The notes beneath the pieces were generated by a model that was given only the letters and a program-made list of their open reading frames with translations, searched no databases and was not told the DNA's origin. From DASPGQ01 sp035457705 (GTDB lineage Bacteria; Acidobacteriota; Vicinamibacteria; Marinacidobacterales; SMYC01): a DNA stretch of 64,000 nt. The position numbers and the translations under genes were made by a program. The stretch covers positions 62,001-126,000 of the forward strand of contig DATIBD010000103.1 in NCBI GenBank assembly GCA_035457705.1. The letters are read 5' to 3'. Each line of letters opens with the position of its first letter. Positions within the stretch are counted from its first letter, which is position 1. Of this stretch, positions 1 to 8,300 are shown one piece after another.

Positions 1-450
1 GTAGGCGACTCGGTTTACCCGGTCGAGGACCATGCTCCCCGTCCCTTCGAGGAAACGACCCACTTTCTCGTGGTGGGTGAGATCCACGACCTCGACGAGA
101 TCGAATCCCTTCTCATATCGGAGCCAGTCGAGAATATCGTGGCGCCGCTCCCGGCGCCGGGTGGGAGGCTCCATGGGATACAAGACGACGCGGCCGTCCT
201 CGTGAAACGAGACCCAGTTGTTGGGGAAGATCGAATCAGGAGTCTCTGACTCCGGAAGGTCCCGGCGCACGAGGACTTCCACCGAAGCCCGCTCGAGTGT
301 CTCGACCAGACCGCGAAACTCTTTCAGGGCCAAAGGCTGAACGTTCTCGTCCTCGGGCGCCCTCATGAAGCGGTTCGTCCTGGCCGTCTCGGCGTTGAAA
401 CGAAACCCGACGGGCTCGATCATCAAGATGGCCGAGGCGGCCTGGCGCAT
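1..450 (-). CDS. CtlX-like citrulline/arginine hydrolase, N-terminal part (runs off left edge)
   Basis: The 150 codons visible run from an ATG at 450 to the window edge without a stop, so the C-terminal half is missing. The start MRQAASAILMIEPVGFRFN, followed by NAETARTNRFM, an IFPNNWVSFH block and FLEGTGSMVLDR, matches the guanidino-group-modifying superfamily, specifically the citrulline-utilization hydrolase / amidinotransferase-like group. These enzymes fold as a five-bladed propeller and act in the cytosol on arginine- or citrulline-type substrates. The catalytic Cys and His lie in the unseen part, so activity cannot be judged. The family call is secure; the exact substrate is not. Confidence 0.8.
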   Translation of the reverse strand, partial: MRQAASAILMIEPVGFRFNAETARTNRFMRAPEDENVQPLALKEFRGLVETLERASVEVLVRRDLPESETPDSIFPNNWVSFHEDGRVVLYPMEPPTRRRERRHDILDWLRYEKGFDLVEVVDLTHHEKVGRFLEGTGSMVLDRVNRVAY

Positions 451-491
451 GAATCAAGATAGCATCCCGGCAAAGGCTTTCGCCTCGAATC

Positions 492-1187
492 TCACTTGTT
501 GGTCTCCTTGGCGAGCTCCTTTTCGAGCTCCTCGAGTCGCCTCTCGACCTCTTTCATCCGCTCCTCGACTCGAGACAAGTCCAGCGTTTGAATTCTCTCG
601 AGCTTCTCTTTCCAGGCTCCGCTCTCGAAACGCTCCGAAAGCTCACGCATGGCGTTCTGGAAAGCCTCCATCGCCTCGGGGTCGAGCCGCATCCCAGGCA
701 GAGTCCAGGTCACGTCGGAATCGGGAAGCTCCTGCCGGTCGAGCAGGAGAGGGTATTCGGCAAAGTTGAAAACCTGTCGATCGCGCTCTTCGATCGGCAC
801 CGTAAAGCTCATCGCCGTCTTGTCTCGCAGCAGTTCGACACTCACGCTGTCGCCCCTTTTCTTCCCGCGAATCGCGTGGGACAGACGCATGGGACTACCG
901 ATTGGCTGCGCGTCGACGGCGGTGATGATGTCGCCGACGAGGATGCCGGCGACTTCGGCGGGTCCGCCATCGTCGACCTTCGACACGAGAACGCCCTCGT
1001 CTTCCGGTGCCCCAAAATGAGCTCTCAGCTCTGGGGTCATACCCTGCACCTGTAGGCCGAGATAGCCTCGGCCAATGGATTTCCACACGAAGGCGCCGGC
1101 GCGATGCGGAGGATCCACTTGAGCCGCGAGTCGTCCGGTCCATACGAGCGAGAGAAAAACCAGAAAAACCGTTCCTTTGCCTCTCAT
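492..1187 (-). CDS. Exported PDZ-domain protein with C-terminal coiled coil
   Basis: 231 aa. A signal peptide (hydrophobic VFLVFLSLVW, then AAQ) is followed by one PDZ domain at about residues 40-125 (YLGLQV carboxylate-binding-type loop, GGPAEVAGILVGDIITAV). The C-terminus from about residue 170 is charged and heptad-like (RVEERMKEVERRLEELEKEL). There is no protease domain, so it is not a DegP; it probably binds C-termini of periplasmic proteins. Its ATG overlaps the stop of the upstream membrane protein (ATGA), making it the third gene of the ECF sigma operon. This context suggests an envelope-stress sensing role, which is inference. Confidence 0.75.
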   Translation of the reverse strand: MRGKGTVFLVFLSLVWTGRLAAQVDPPHRAGAFVWKSIGRGYLGLQVQGMTPELRAHFGAPEDEGVLVSKVDDGGPAEVAGILVGDIITAVDAQPIGSPMRLSHAIRGKKRGDSVSVELLRDKTAMSFTVPIEERDRQVFNFAEYPLLLDRQELPDSDVTWTLPGMRLDPEAMEAFQNAMRELSERFESGAWKEKLERIQTLDLSRVEERMKEVERRLEELEKELAKETNK

Positions 1188-1627
1188 CGTTGTTGCGCTC
1201 CTTTGGGAAATGTCTTGGGTCTCGACCTGTGGGAGACGGGCTCGGCCTTGGCCGCCGTCCCTTCTTCGCCCACCTGCCTCAAATCGAGAACGAAATCGAC
1301 TTGCTCGGTGCCCCCGAGCTCGAGCACCGGTTCGAGCTCCGTGGCGAGTCGCCTCAGCTTGGCGAGCTCGGACTCGAGCTCCCGATACTCACGGCGAAGT
1401 TGTTCGACGCGTTCGGCCGTTTTCGTTTGATCATTCCGGTTCGTCAGGAGGACCCCCGAGCCGAGCGCGAGGGCAGCCCCGAAAGCCAAAAGCGCCCGCC
1501 GGCGTGTGCGGCGCGCCCTCGAGCGATCGAGTTTCGCCATAACTGTCGTGGTGAAACCTGCGGATGCCTCCGCACGAGGCGCGCTCTTGATGAGACCACT
1601 CAAGTCCTCATCCGTCATACGGGTCAT
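1184..1627 (-). CDS. Membrane-anchored anti-sigma-like protein
   Basis: 147 aa from the ATG at 1627, which overlaps the sigma-factor stop as TGATG, indicating translational coupling. A short polar N-terminus (about 45 aa, starting MTRMTDEDLSGLIKSAP) is followed by a basic RRTRRRALLAF stretch, one transmembrane helix (about 48-65), and then a predicted periplasmic coiled coil (ERVEQLRREYRELESELAKL). No zinc anti-sigma HxxxCxxC motif is visible. Position directly after an ECF sigma gene and a single-pass topology are the basis for the anti-sigma suggestion; sequence alone does not prove it. Confidence 0.6.
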   Translation of the reverse strand: MTRMTDEDLSGLIKSAPRAEASAGFTTTVMAKLDRSRARRTRRRALLAFGAALALGSGVLLTNRNDQTKTAERVEQLRREYRELESELAKLRRLATELEPVLELGGTEQVDFVLDLRQVGEEGTAAKAEPVSHRSRPKTFPKGAQQR

Positions 1628-2184
1628 CACCGACCTCCATTCCAGTAGGGGGCGAGCAACTCCTTGAGCTTCGTGCGGCCGCGATGGATTCGCGACTTGA
1701 TCGTCCCTTCTTCGCACGACAGGGCACGGGCGATCTCGCGATACGACCACCCCTCGACTTCGCGAAGCAACAAGGGAGAACGGTATTGAACCGGGAGGGC
1801 CGCCAGGGCTTCTTCGAGCCTCGAACGAAGCTCGTCCCTGAGGCACAACGACTGAGGGTTCTCCACGCTCCGAGCTCCATTGGACGAGAACATCCTCAGC
1901 AGCAGCTCGCGCCGACGGCTCTTGCGCTCTTCCGAACGAAGAAGGTTTGTGCCGATGCGAAACAAGAATGGCACGAACAGGCCGCGCTCCTCGTAGCGGC
2001 CACGGCGCTCGTAGAGCCTTACGAACGTATCCTGGGCTAGCTCCTCGGCGCGGTTCCGGTCCCGGACAAGGGTGGCGAGAAAGCCGACGAGCCCGTTCTT
2101 GTGACGGTCGACGAGGGCCGCAAAAGCTGCGCGATCGCCGCGTTTGACTCGATCCATGAGCTCGCCGTCCGTCGGCAATTCCAT
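1627..2184 (-). CDS. ECF-family RNA polymerase sigma factor (RpoE-like)
   Basis: 185 aa from the ATG at 2184; a GTG at 2223 would add 13 residues, and neither has a strong ribosome-binding site. Region 2 (about residues 10-75: AFAALVDRHKNGLVGF, then RAEELAQDTFVRLYERR) and region 4 (about 115-180: LPVQYRSPLLLREVEGWSYREIA, EGTIKSRIHRGR) are both intact, giving the standard ECF architecture with no region 3. The product redirects RNA polymerase to a specific regulon. It is followed by a membrane anti-sigma-like gene and a PDZ gene with 1- to 4-bp overlaps, and preceded by a good sigma70-type promoter at 2447-2475. Confidence 0.9.
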   Translation of the reverse strand: MELPTDGELMDRVKRGDRAAFAALVDRHKNGLVGFLATLVRDRNRAEELAQDTFVRLYERRGRYEERGLFVPFLFRIGTNLLRSEERKSRRRELLLRMFSSNGARSVENPQSLCLRDELRSRLEEALAALPVQYRSPLLLREVEGWSYREIARALSCEEGTIKSRIHRGRTKLKELLAPYWNGGR

Positions 2185-2244
2185 CTCATCGGAATCAACG
2201 CGCGAGAGCGCGCAAAGTTCCACACCGCGTAGCCGTGGACCACA

Positions 2245-2415
2245 TCAGGCCGCATCGGAGACCATCTGCTCGGTCCGCTCCGGGCAAACGGGTGACCGAG
2301 CGCGAGCCGTCGACCGCTGAATGCGAGCCCGGGGCAGTCTGACCCCGAAAGCGGCGATCCACTTTAGGAGATGGAACGTCACCAGGAGGGCCAGCCAGAA
2401 CATGACGCTCAACAC
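2245..2415 (-). CDS. Possible small membrane protein leading the ECF operon
   Basis: A GTG at 2415 is preceded 5 nt upstream by GGAG (2424-2421) and lies about 25 nt downstream of the -10 box at 2452-2447. It would encode 56 aa: a hydrophobic N-terminal helix (SVMFWLALLVTFHLL) and an Arg-rich tail, ending 22 nt before the GTG alternative of the sigma gene. No family is recognised. It may instead be untranslated leader; position and ribosome-binding site are the only support. Confidence 0.3.
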   Translation of the reverse strand: MLSVMFWLALLVTFHLLKWIAAFGVRLPRARIQRSTARARSPVCPERTEQMVSDAA

Positions 2416-2446
2416 GAAAACTCCAAGAATGAGAAGTTCGGTGTAT

Positions 2447-2475
2447 ATTATAGTGTAAATCGAGTAGAGATTCAA
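2447..2475 (-). promoter_or_regulatory. Sigma70-type promoter for the ECF sigma operon
   Basis: Read on the minus strand: TTGAAT (2475-2470), a 17-bp spacer, then a perfect TATAAT (2452-2447). The surrounding bases are the most AT-rich of this area. It points at the small ORF (2415) and the ECF sigma gene. Confidence 0.7.
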
Positions 2476-2507
2476 GACTCTTGACACGAAAGAGGTGGCA
2501 GAAAGGT

Positions 2508-2536
2508 GCGGAGCCCCTCCCGGAGAGAGGCTCCGC
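2508..2536 (-). terminator. Hairpin after the DUF2911 gene
   Basis: A perfect 8-bp inverted repeat, GCGGAGCC / GGCTCCGC with a 13-nt loop, begins 16 nt beyond the stop of the DUF2911 gene. On the minus strand it is followed by CCTTTC rather than a long U-run, so it is a weak intrinsic terminator. It separates that gene from the ECF promoter. Confidence 0.5.
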
Positions 2537-2551
2537 TTGGGTCGAAAGATA

Positions 2552-3115
2552 CTAGGTTCCGGCTTTCAGAGTCGTCTCGTAGCTCAGATCGCCCCAGGAC
2601 ATTTTCAAGGAGTCGCTCTCGAGCTCGATGGTGAAGACATCCATCGCTTCGCCCGGCATCTTGCTCATCTTGATTCGAGCGACCTCCGAATCGGTCTTGT
2701 AACCCGCAAGCATCGGCCAGGGCTCTTTCGCCATCTCGGCCGGTGCCTCGGACCAAAGCTCCTTGAGAGGAACGCCCAGGTTCTTGTTCACGCACAAAGA
2801 CCAGTCGCCCGCTGCGGGAGCGTGCACGTACAGGCTGTACTTGCCGGCCGGGATCGTGGCGTTCCCAATCTGAATGGGTCCTGCGGTCTCGAGCGTCGTG
2901 ACCTGGTTCTCACCTGCGCGCCAGATGCGATCTTCGGGGAGGTCCTTCATCAGGTCCGAAATCGACCGGCCCTTCAAGGCAGGTCGACCGTAATCGATGA
3001 CGACTTTGGTTCCGCTGACACTGGTCTCGGCCTTACCTCGCGGCTGGCGTTCTTGAGCGAGGCTCAAGGCGGCCACGGCGGCGAGGGAGCCCACGATGGC
3101 AAAGCGTTTCCACAT
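2552..3115 (-). CDS. DUF2911 exported protein
   Basis: 187 aa, with a signal peptide (FAIVGSLAAVAALSLAQ) and then a single beta-rich domain. The family hallmarks are VVIDYGRPALKGR (about residues 38-51), IWRAGENQVTTL and IPAGKYSLYV. DUF2911 proteins are common in Bacteroidota and Acidobacteriota, and their function is unknown. The protein is likely periplasmic. A hairpin follows the stop. The family call is firm; no activity can be assigned. Confidence 0.85.
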   Translation of the reverse strand: MWKRFAIVGSLAAVAALSLAQERQPRGKAETSVSGTKVVIDYGRPALKGRSISDLMKDLPEDRIWRAGENQVTTLETAGPIQIGNATIPAGKYSLYVHAPAAGDWSLCVNKNLGVPLKELWSEAPAEMAKEPWPMLAGYKTDSEVARIKMSKMPGEAMDVFTIELESDSLKMSWGDLSYETTLKAGT

Positions 3116-3184
3116 AATTCTGTTACTCCTTACTGGGCCCCCTTCCGGGCGGCCCGGCTCAGTATAGCGCGCCAGAAATGGGAC

Positions 3185-4513
3185 TTAAGGAGAGTGCTCG
3201 GTCGTGTATCGATGATCCTCGTAGAGCCAAACCCGCCCGCGCCGGTAGAAGAGCCGTACGTAGACGGGGCTTCCGTCCACGGGAAGCCCACTCACCTTCG
3301 CCTCGGCTCGGGTTCCGAGAGAGCCGCTGTCGAAGAAGTCCCTCTTGCCCGGGCCGCTCCCCGCGAGAAGCCACCACTCCGCCACCGGGTACCCGCTTTG
3401 AAAACGAAACATCGCCTTGCCGTTCGAGATGGGGACGTCGGCACCGGGGAAGATTTCAGGAGAGGCGACTCGTGGCCGGAAATTCGCGAGGGTCGTCCGC
3501 AGACGTGCGATGGTGCGCGCGTTGTCCTGCCGTGCAGTTCCGAGCCTCCGGCCTCCGAGCGTGACCCTGGGGCTCGAGAATCGGGCGAAACGCCTGCCAG
3601 GCCCGTAGGCCATGATGGTGCGGTACCGGCTCGATGGATCACGATAGCCGAAGGAATACTCGAAGGGTCCGCCAAAAGTAGAGGGGTCTTCTGGGGCGTG
3701 GTCGCAGCCGAGGTTGTGACCGAGCTCGTGGGCCAGAGCATAAGTCGAGTCGATGCAGCTCCACTCGACGACGGAGAATGCCCATGCGGAAAAGCCGGGG
3801 TTGTCCTCGCGCATGAGGTAAGCGATCCCGCAGCCATCGGATTCCTCGACCACGAGCTGCACGAAATCGGCACCACGAGAATCGCGGAGCGCGTGGACTT
3901 CATCGAGTGCGCCGTCACCTGTGTGCGCGAGGATCTCGAGGTCTGATTCGACCCGGCCCGCCTCCTCATAGCTCACCTCTTGCATCTCTACGAGGCGCAC
4001 TCGCGTGGGGACGCCGCTTTCTCGCAGCGCGAGGTTCGTCTCCGCCACGCCCAGCTGGACGAGGGCCTCCATCGAGCGACCTCCACCCGCCGAGAGCCGC
4101 GCTCGCGGAGTGTAAACGACGAGAAGGTCGAGAACGTCCCCCGTGTCGTTCAGCGCGCTCGGCGCGGCGGGACCGACCTGTGGAACCAGCGGCATTCTCT
4201 CGGGGACATCTGCCGCCGGTTGCACCCTCCGCGCGAGCCCCCCGCGCAAGCGATACTGTTCGGCGGACGTGCGGAGGGTTCCGACAAGAGCCCCTTCCTG
4301 CGCGGACAGCACCACCTCGCTTTCATCGTCGCCGACGAGGCGGCCAATCACGACGAAGCTCCTCGGCCCGGTCGCCAGGAGCTCATCGCGATGGATCCGA
4401 AAGCCAGCCAGTCCGAGCTCGTCTTGCCCGATGATTTCGACCGGAGGAAGATGCGGTGCCACGTCCGCCATGGGAACGAAGACAGAACCGAGGGACAACG
4501 CGACCCGCCACAT
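3185..4513 (-). CDS. Secreted reprolysin-like (metzincin) zinc metalloprotease
   Basis: 442 aa from the ATG at 4513; a GTG two codons upstream is also possible. A weak signal-like start is followed by a propeptide-like region (about 25-125). The catalytic domain opens with DVLDLLVVYTPRA. It carries HELGHNLGCDH (His262, His266, His272, catalytic Glu263) and a Met-turn at TIMAYG, which together define metzincins. A beta-rich C-terminal extension (about 350-442; WWLLAGSGPG, VYVRLFYRR) resembles domains that follow secreted proteases in soil bacteria. It sits 10 nt downstream of the DUF420 gene. Substrate unknown; extracellular protein degradation is the likely role. Confidence 0.85.
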   Translation of the reverse strand: MWRVALSLGSVFVPMADVAPHLPPVEIIGQDELGLAGFRIHRDELLATGPRSFVVIGRLVGDDESEVVLSAQEGALVGTLRTSAEQYRLRGGLARRVQPAADVPERMPLVPQVGPAAPSALNDTGDVLDLLVVYTPRARLSAGGGRSMEALVQLGVAETNLALRESGVPTRVRLVEMQEVSYEEAGRVESDLEILAHTGDGALDEVHALRDSRGADFVQLVVEESDGCGIAYLMREDNPGFSAWAFSVVEWSCIDSTYALAHELGHNLGCDHAPEDPSTFGGPFEYSFGYRDPSSRYRTIMAYGPGRRFARFSSPRVTLGGRRLGTARQDNARTIARLRTTLANFRPRVASPEIFPGADVPISNGKAMFRFQSGYPVAEWWLLAGSGPGKRDFFDSGSLGTRAEAKVSGLPVDGSPVYVRLFYRRGRVWLYEDHRYTTEHSP

Positions 4514-4523
4514 GATCACCACG

Positions 4524-5042
4524 CTACCAGAGCTCGAGGAACAGGAAAACGGCCACACCGGTGACGGAGACGTAGAGCCACACCGGAAACGTGATCCGGG
4601 CGAAGCGCCGGTGGCGCTCGAACCGGCCGCTGGCAGCGAAGAAGAGCGTCGCGAGAACAAGAGGCAGTCCGACGATCGAAAGAACGATATGTGATATCAA
4701 GATCGAAAAATACACAGGTCGAACGATTCCCTCTCCGGGGAACGGGGTGTCTCCCTGGTAATGATGGTACACGATGTAGCTCACGAGAAAGCAGACCGCG
4801 ACGAGGACCGCTGTGAGCATGAGCTTCATGTGGAGCGCACGGCGACCCCGGCGGATCGCAATGAAGCCGAGCGTAAGGACGACGGCGCTCGTGAGGTTCA
4901 ACGAGGCGTTCACCGCGGGAAGCCTCGCGGTCCATGGCGGTGGCTCTCCCGACCCTTCACGAAAGTAGAGGAGCCAGAAGAGAAATCCGAGAACGATTGC
5001 GCTCGAAGCCGCGATGAGGGTGAGCGCCCGTCTCTCCGTCAC
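4524..5042 (-). CDS. DUF420 four-helix membrane protein
   Basis: 172 aa starting at a GTG whose first bases overlap the stop of the TPR gene (GTGA). At least four transmembrane segments are visible (about residues 8-26, 46-63, 76-92, 113-133, and one near the C-terminus). The NASLNLTSAVVLTLGFIAI and HHYQGDTPF segments with conserved histidines are typical of DUF420 (YozB-like), a family often found near cytochrome oxidase and haem genes. No oxidase genes are present here, so its function is not defined by context. Confidence 0.8.
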   Translation of the reverse strand: MTERRALTLIAASSAIVLGFLFWLLYFREGSGEPPPWTARLPAVNASLNLTSAVVLTLGFIAIRRGRRALHMKLMLTAVLVAVCFLVSYIVYHHYQGDTPFPGEGIVRPVYFSILISHIVLSIVGLPLVLATLFFAASGRFERHRRFARITFPVWLYVSVTGVAVFLFLELW

Positions 5043-5977
5043 GATGCGAGTCGCTTCAGGTCTGCCTCGGCAGCGATGTAGCCGAACGCCGCCCAGTAAG
5101 GTCCTTCGAGGATGGTCTCGAAGAGGGCCTTCGCCTTGGGCTCGTCTCCGTTGACGAGGTACCAGTTGGCGAGGCCGTAACCCTGGGTTGCAACATCCAG
5201 CGGATCGGTGACGTCCAGGAGCGCCTCCGGCTCGACGAGCCCTTTATACATGAGGAGACGCTTGTGGTAGGAGGTGTTCTCGAGAATGTCCATCTCCTCT
5301 TTGATGAGGTCCAGCACCTTGGAAGCGTCATCGTCCCGGCCCAGACGGCGCAGCGTCATGTATTGCCAGTCCGCGGTCGCCACCAGCATATCGTCGTTCA
5401 CCCGCGAGAACTCCATGCAAGCCTCGTACGCGCGCGCCGCCGCGCTGAAGTCTCCCTTCAGGTAATAGGCCAATCCGAGGTGGTACCAGATGTTCGAGTG
5501 CGAAGTGCTTCGGGGAACCCCGGCGGCGTTCGGCGCACCGTCGGGCTCTGCCTCGTCGGGGACTCCTTCGATGAGGCGGGCGGCCCGCTCCAGATCCGCG
5601 ATGGCCGCGTCGAAGTTGCGAACCGTGATGTAGCGGTGACCGCGATGACGGAACAGTTTGTAATTGTCCGGATGTTTTTCGATGCCCCTCGTGTAGACCT
5701 CGATGGCGTCTCGATAGCGCCATAAGTAGGCGAGTCTCCGACCGAGCCAGATGATGTTCTCCGCACTCTCGGGCTCGGCGTCGTAGGCCGCCTGAGCTCG
5801 AGCCAGATTCGCATCGAGCTCGGAGCGTCTGTCTTCCGAAAGCTCCATCGGGTAAAGCGGCTTACCGAACAGCGACGTGGCCTCGGGAGCTCGCTGACCG
5901 AAGACCGAGCCAGCGAGAACCACCAGTACCAGAGAGCTCATCGCACTACCTTGAAAAGACCATGGACGCAGAGGCAT
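5039..5977 (-). CDS. Exported tetratricopeptide-repeat protein
   Basis: 312 aa. The ATG at 5977 is chosen because AAGGAG (5990-5985) lies 7 nt upstream; the ATG at 5983 would be too close. After a signal peptide come at least three TPR units (about residues 65-100, 101-135 and 160-200), for example ENIIWLGRRLAYLWRYRDAI and NIWYHLGLAYYLKGDFSAA. Such proteins act as periplasmic scaffolds. It is the first gene of a TPR / DUF420 / metalloprotease run in which the first two genes overlap. No partner is identifiable. Confidence 0.75.
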   Translation of the reverse strand: MPLRPWSFQGSAMSSLVLVVLAGSVFGQRAPEATSLFGKPLYPMELSEDRRSELDANLARAQAAYDAEPESAENIIWLGRRLAYLWRYRDAIEVYTRGIEKHPDNYKLFRHRGHRYITVRNFDAAIADLERAARLIEGVPDEAEPDGAPNAAGVPRSTSHSNIWYHLGLAYYLKGDFSAAARAYEACMEFSRVNDDMLVATADWQYMTLRRLGRDDDASKVLDLIKEEMDILENTSYHKRLLMYKGLVEPEALLDVTDPLDVATQGYGLANWYLVNGDEPKAKALFETILEGPYWAAFGYIAAEADLKRLAS

Positions 5978-6144
5978 TGACATTCTCCTTGACGCGGAGG
6001 CACGTCGAGCGCTTCGGGCGGTAAACCGCTCGCGGCCGATCGTCCCACGTCGGTCCAATAATAAGGGATCCGGGCGAGACTCAGGGGTTCCCGGTAGGGA
6101 CGTTCCGTTGGTGGGTGGCCTAATTGGCGGGCATCGCGCGAACG

Positions 6145-6513
6145 TCAGTTGAACGTGACGGAGTGCGAATGCGCTTGGTCGGTCGACGAGAGCTTGGACA
6201 CGCGGGCTCCTCCGGATATCTGCTGGACTTCCGCCGCCGTCAACTCGACGGTGTGAGGGTGATCGGCCGTGCCCCTGATGTTCAGGACGAGCATGTTACT
6301 GGCCATGAGCTCCGCAGCGGTGATGATCGCCGTGTGACCGTGATTCGCTCCGATCACCCCGCTCGCCCCGCCCGGTGGGGGCTGTGGCGTAGGCGACGAG
6401 GACCCCCCGGAATTGTCGCCGCATCCGAGGATCGTTATGGTGACGCCACTCAACATGGCTAGCGCCGAATCGACCGTGAACTCTCTTCGACTGATTATCT
6501 TGCGCTGATTCAT
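6145..6513 (-). CDS. Small histidine-rich Tat/lipoprotein-like protein
   Basis: 122 aa from MNQRKIISRREF. RREF resembles a degenerate Tat motif, and the ITILGC segment is a plausible lipobox, followed by a Gly/Ser/Pro linker. The mature domain carries evenly placed His pairs (NHGHTAII, ADHPHTVEL, AHSHSVTFN), and the last five residues close on a strand. It looks like a small metal-binding beta-sandwich, possibly for copper or zinc, but no named family is certain. It is transcribed away from the guaB-like gene. Confidence 0.55.
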   Translation of the reverse strand: MNQRKIISRREFTVDSALAMLSGVTITILGCGDNSGGSSSPTPQPPPGGASGVIGANHGHTAIITAAELMASNMLVLNIRGTADHPHTVELTAAEVQQISGGARVSKLSSTDQAHSHSVTFN

Positions 6514-6583
6514 GCGTCTTCCTCCACTTCGAGCTTCCACAGTTTATCGTGCAACCTTCGTGCCCACGCGAATCCACGAGACC

Positions 6584-8158
6584 ATGAGATCCTTCGGATC
6601 GTTCTCTTACGGGAGCCGTAAGGCCTTACCGTTTGGGAAATCCCCATCCTCGCTCGTTCGATTTGATCGCTTCAACCCCGGCTGCGATGATGTTCTCGTG
6701 GAGCTCGACGAGCGGTTCATCGGCAAGACGTACGACGACTTCCTTTTTCGCCCCCAAAAAGGGGTCGTGGAGACCCGGCGGGACGTCTCTCTCGGCTCGA
6801 TGCTGACCAGGGGGCAGGCGCTCGAGCTTCCGGTTGTCTCTTCCAACATGGACAGTGTTACCGAGGCAAACATGGCGCGAGCCATGGCCCTGGAGGGTGG
6901 TATCGGCGTCGTCCACCGAGCCATGACGATCGGGCGACAGGTAGAGATGGTGCGCCGGGTGAAGAGGAGCTATAGCGCCGTTATCGCCAACCCACTCCGG
7001 CTTCCCCGGGGTACGTCGATCGGAGAAGCCAAGGATTTCATTCGACAGCACAAAATCACGGGTATCCTCGTGGAGGATGGGCGCGGGAGCGGCACACTCG
7101 CCGGACTTCTGACGAACCGGGATATTCCGCATCGAAGCGACTTCGACAACCGGCCGGTCGATGATTTCATGACTCCCTTCTCGCGACTTCACACGAGCCC
7201 GCCGGGAATCTCGGACGAGGAGGCCGAGCGACTGATGTTCGCGAAGCGCATCGAGCGGCTTCCCCTCGTCGACGCCGCGCGTCGCATTCGCGGGCTCATC
7301 ACCCTTCGCGATCTCCTGTTTCTCCGCAATCGGCCTTTTTCGAGCAAGGATGACAAGGGAAGTCTTCTCGTGGGAGCCGCCACGGGGGCTCGGGGCGATT
7401 ATCTGGAGCGGGCCGAGGCGCTCGTCCGCGAGGGAGTGGACCTTCTCGTCATCGACATCGCCCACGGACACTCGAAGGTGATGGAGAAGGCGATCGAGGC
7501 GATTCGGAAGCGGTGCGAGAAGACACCACTCGTCTGCGGAAACGTGGCAACACTCGATGGGGCGCTCTTCCTCGCCGAGCGAGGCGTGGATGCCATCAAG
7601 GTCGGGGTAGGACCGGGACGCGGATGTCGGACGCGGCTGGAGACGGCAGCGGGCGTCCCCCAGCTGCAGGCGATCCGTGAAGCCTATTGCGCGGTGGGAG
7701 ACGCGGTTCCCATCATCGCCGATGGGGGCGTTTCGCACGACAAGGACATCTTCATCGCCCTCGTCACGGGAGCCTCGACCGTCATGCTCGGAAGCGCACT
7801 GTCGGGTACGGACGAATCGCCGGGTCACGTCATCGAAGACCCGGCCACTCACCTCAAGAAGAAGATCTATCGCGGGATGACGTCGCCGCAGGCAGTCTAC
7901 CAATCGCAATACGACTTGGAGAACGACGAAAGCCTCGCCACCGCCCTCGAATCGCCCGCGGAGGGGATGGAAGTCCAGGTGCCCTACAAGGGAAGCGTGG
8001 TCGACGTGCTGCACCGCATCCGGGGCCACCTCCAGTCCGCGGTGAGCTATGCCGGAGAGCAATCCCTCGCGGACGCTCGACGCAAGATACTCCCCGATCC
8101 GATGCGCTATCTCGTGCTCCTGTCGCGAGCGGCCCAGCGCGAGTCGTACGATCGCTGA
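6584..8158 (+). CDS. guaB: IMP dehydrogenase
   Basis: Oxidises IMP to XMP with NAD+, the committed step to GMP, in the cytosol. The TIM barrel opens at KTYDDFLFRP and is interrupted by two CBS motifs (about residues 145-270; TGILVEDGRGSG, ERLPLVDAARRI). The catalytic loop reads GPGRGCRTR: the Cys is kept, but the usual GSICTTR form is changed. The flap is IYRGM, then EVQVPYKGSV. From ATG 6584 the protein is 524 aa. A GTG at 6698 would give 486 aa, the usual family length, and may be the true start, since the first 38 codons do not look like IMPDH. Confidence 0.9.
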   Translation: MRSFGSFSYGSRKALPFGKSPSSLVRFDRFNPGCDDVLVELDERFIGKTYDDFLFRPQKGVVETRRDVSLGSMLTRGQALELPVVSSNMDSVTEANMARAMALEGGIGVVHRAMTIGRQVEMVRRVKRSYSAVIANPLRLPRGTSIGEAKDFIRQHKITGILVEDGRGSGTLAGLLTNRDIPHRSDFDNRPVDDFMTPFSRLHTSPPGISDEEAERLMFAKRIERLPLVDAARRIRGLITLRDLLFLRNRPFSSKDDKGSLLVGAATGARGDYLERAEALVREGVDLLVIDIAHGHSKVMEKAIEAIRKRCEKTPLVCGNVATLDGALFLAERGVDAIKVGVGPGRGCRTRLETAAGVPQLQAIREAYCAVGDAVPIIADGGVSHDKDIFIALVTGASTVMLGSALSGTDESPGHVIEDPATHLKKKIYRGMTSPQAVYQSQYDLENDESLATALESPAEGMEVQVPYKGSVVDVLHRIRGHLQSAVSYAGEQSLADARRKILPDPMRYLVLLSRAAQRESYDR

Positions 8159-8300
8159 CTCTGGTATCCGTTCCCAAATCGACTGGACCCGTTTCGTTCA
8201 GCTAAACAGACGCCTTCCGTCTCGACATGCCCCCGAGGCCGTCGGCAACACGGCGGTGCCGCGTAGTTTCAATGGACCGAGCCGTGATAGAACCTACGAT

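Noticed and set aside
2245..2487. Longer form of the small ORF starting at 2487
   Set aside because: Its first codons lie upstream of and inside the -35/-10 promoter elements, so only the GTG at 2415 can be a start.
6626..8062. Long minus-strand frame opposite guaB
   Set aside because: Antisense shadow with composition typical of reversed coding DNA.
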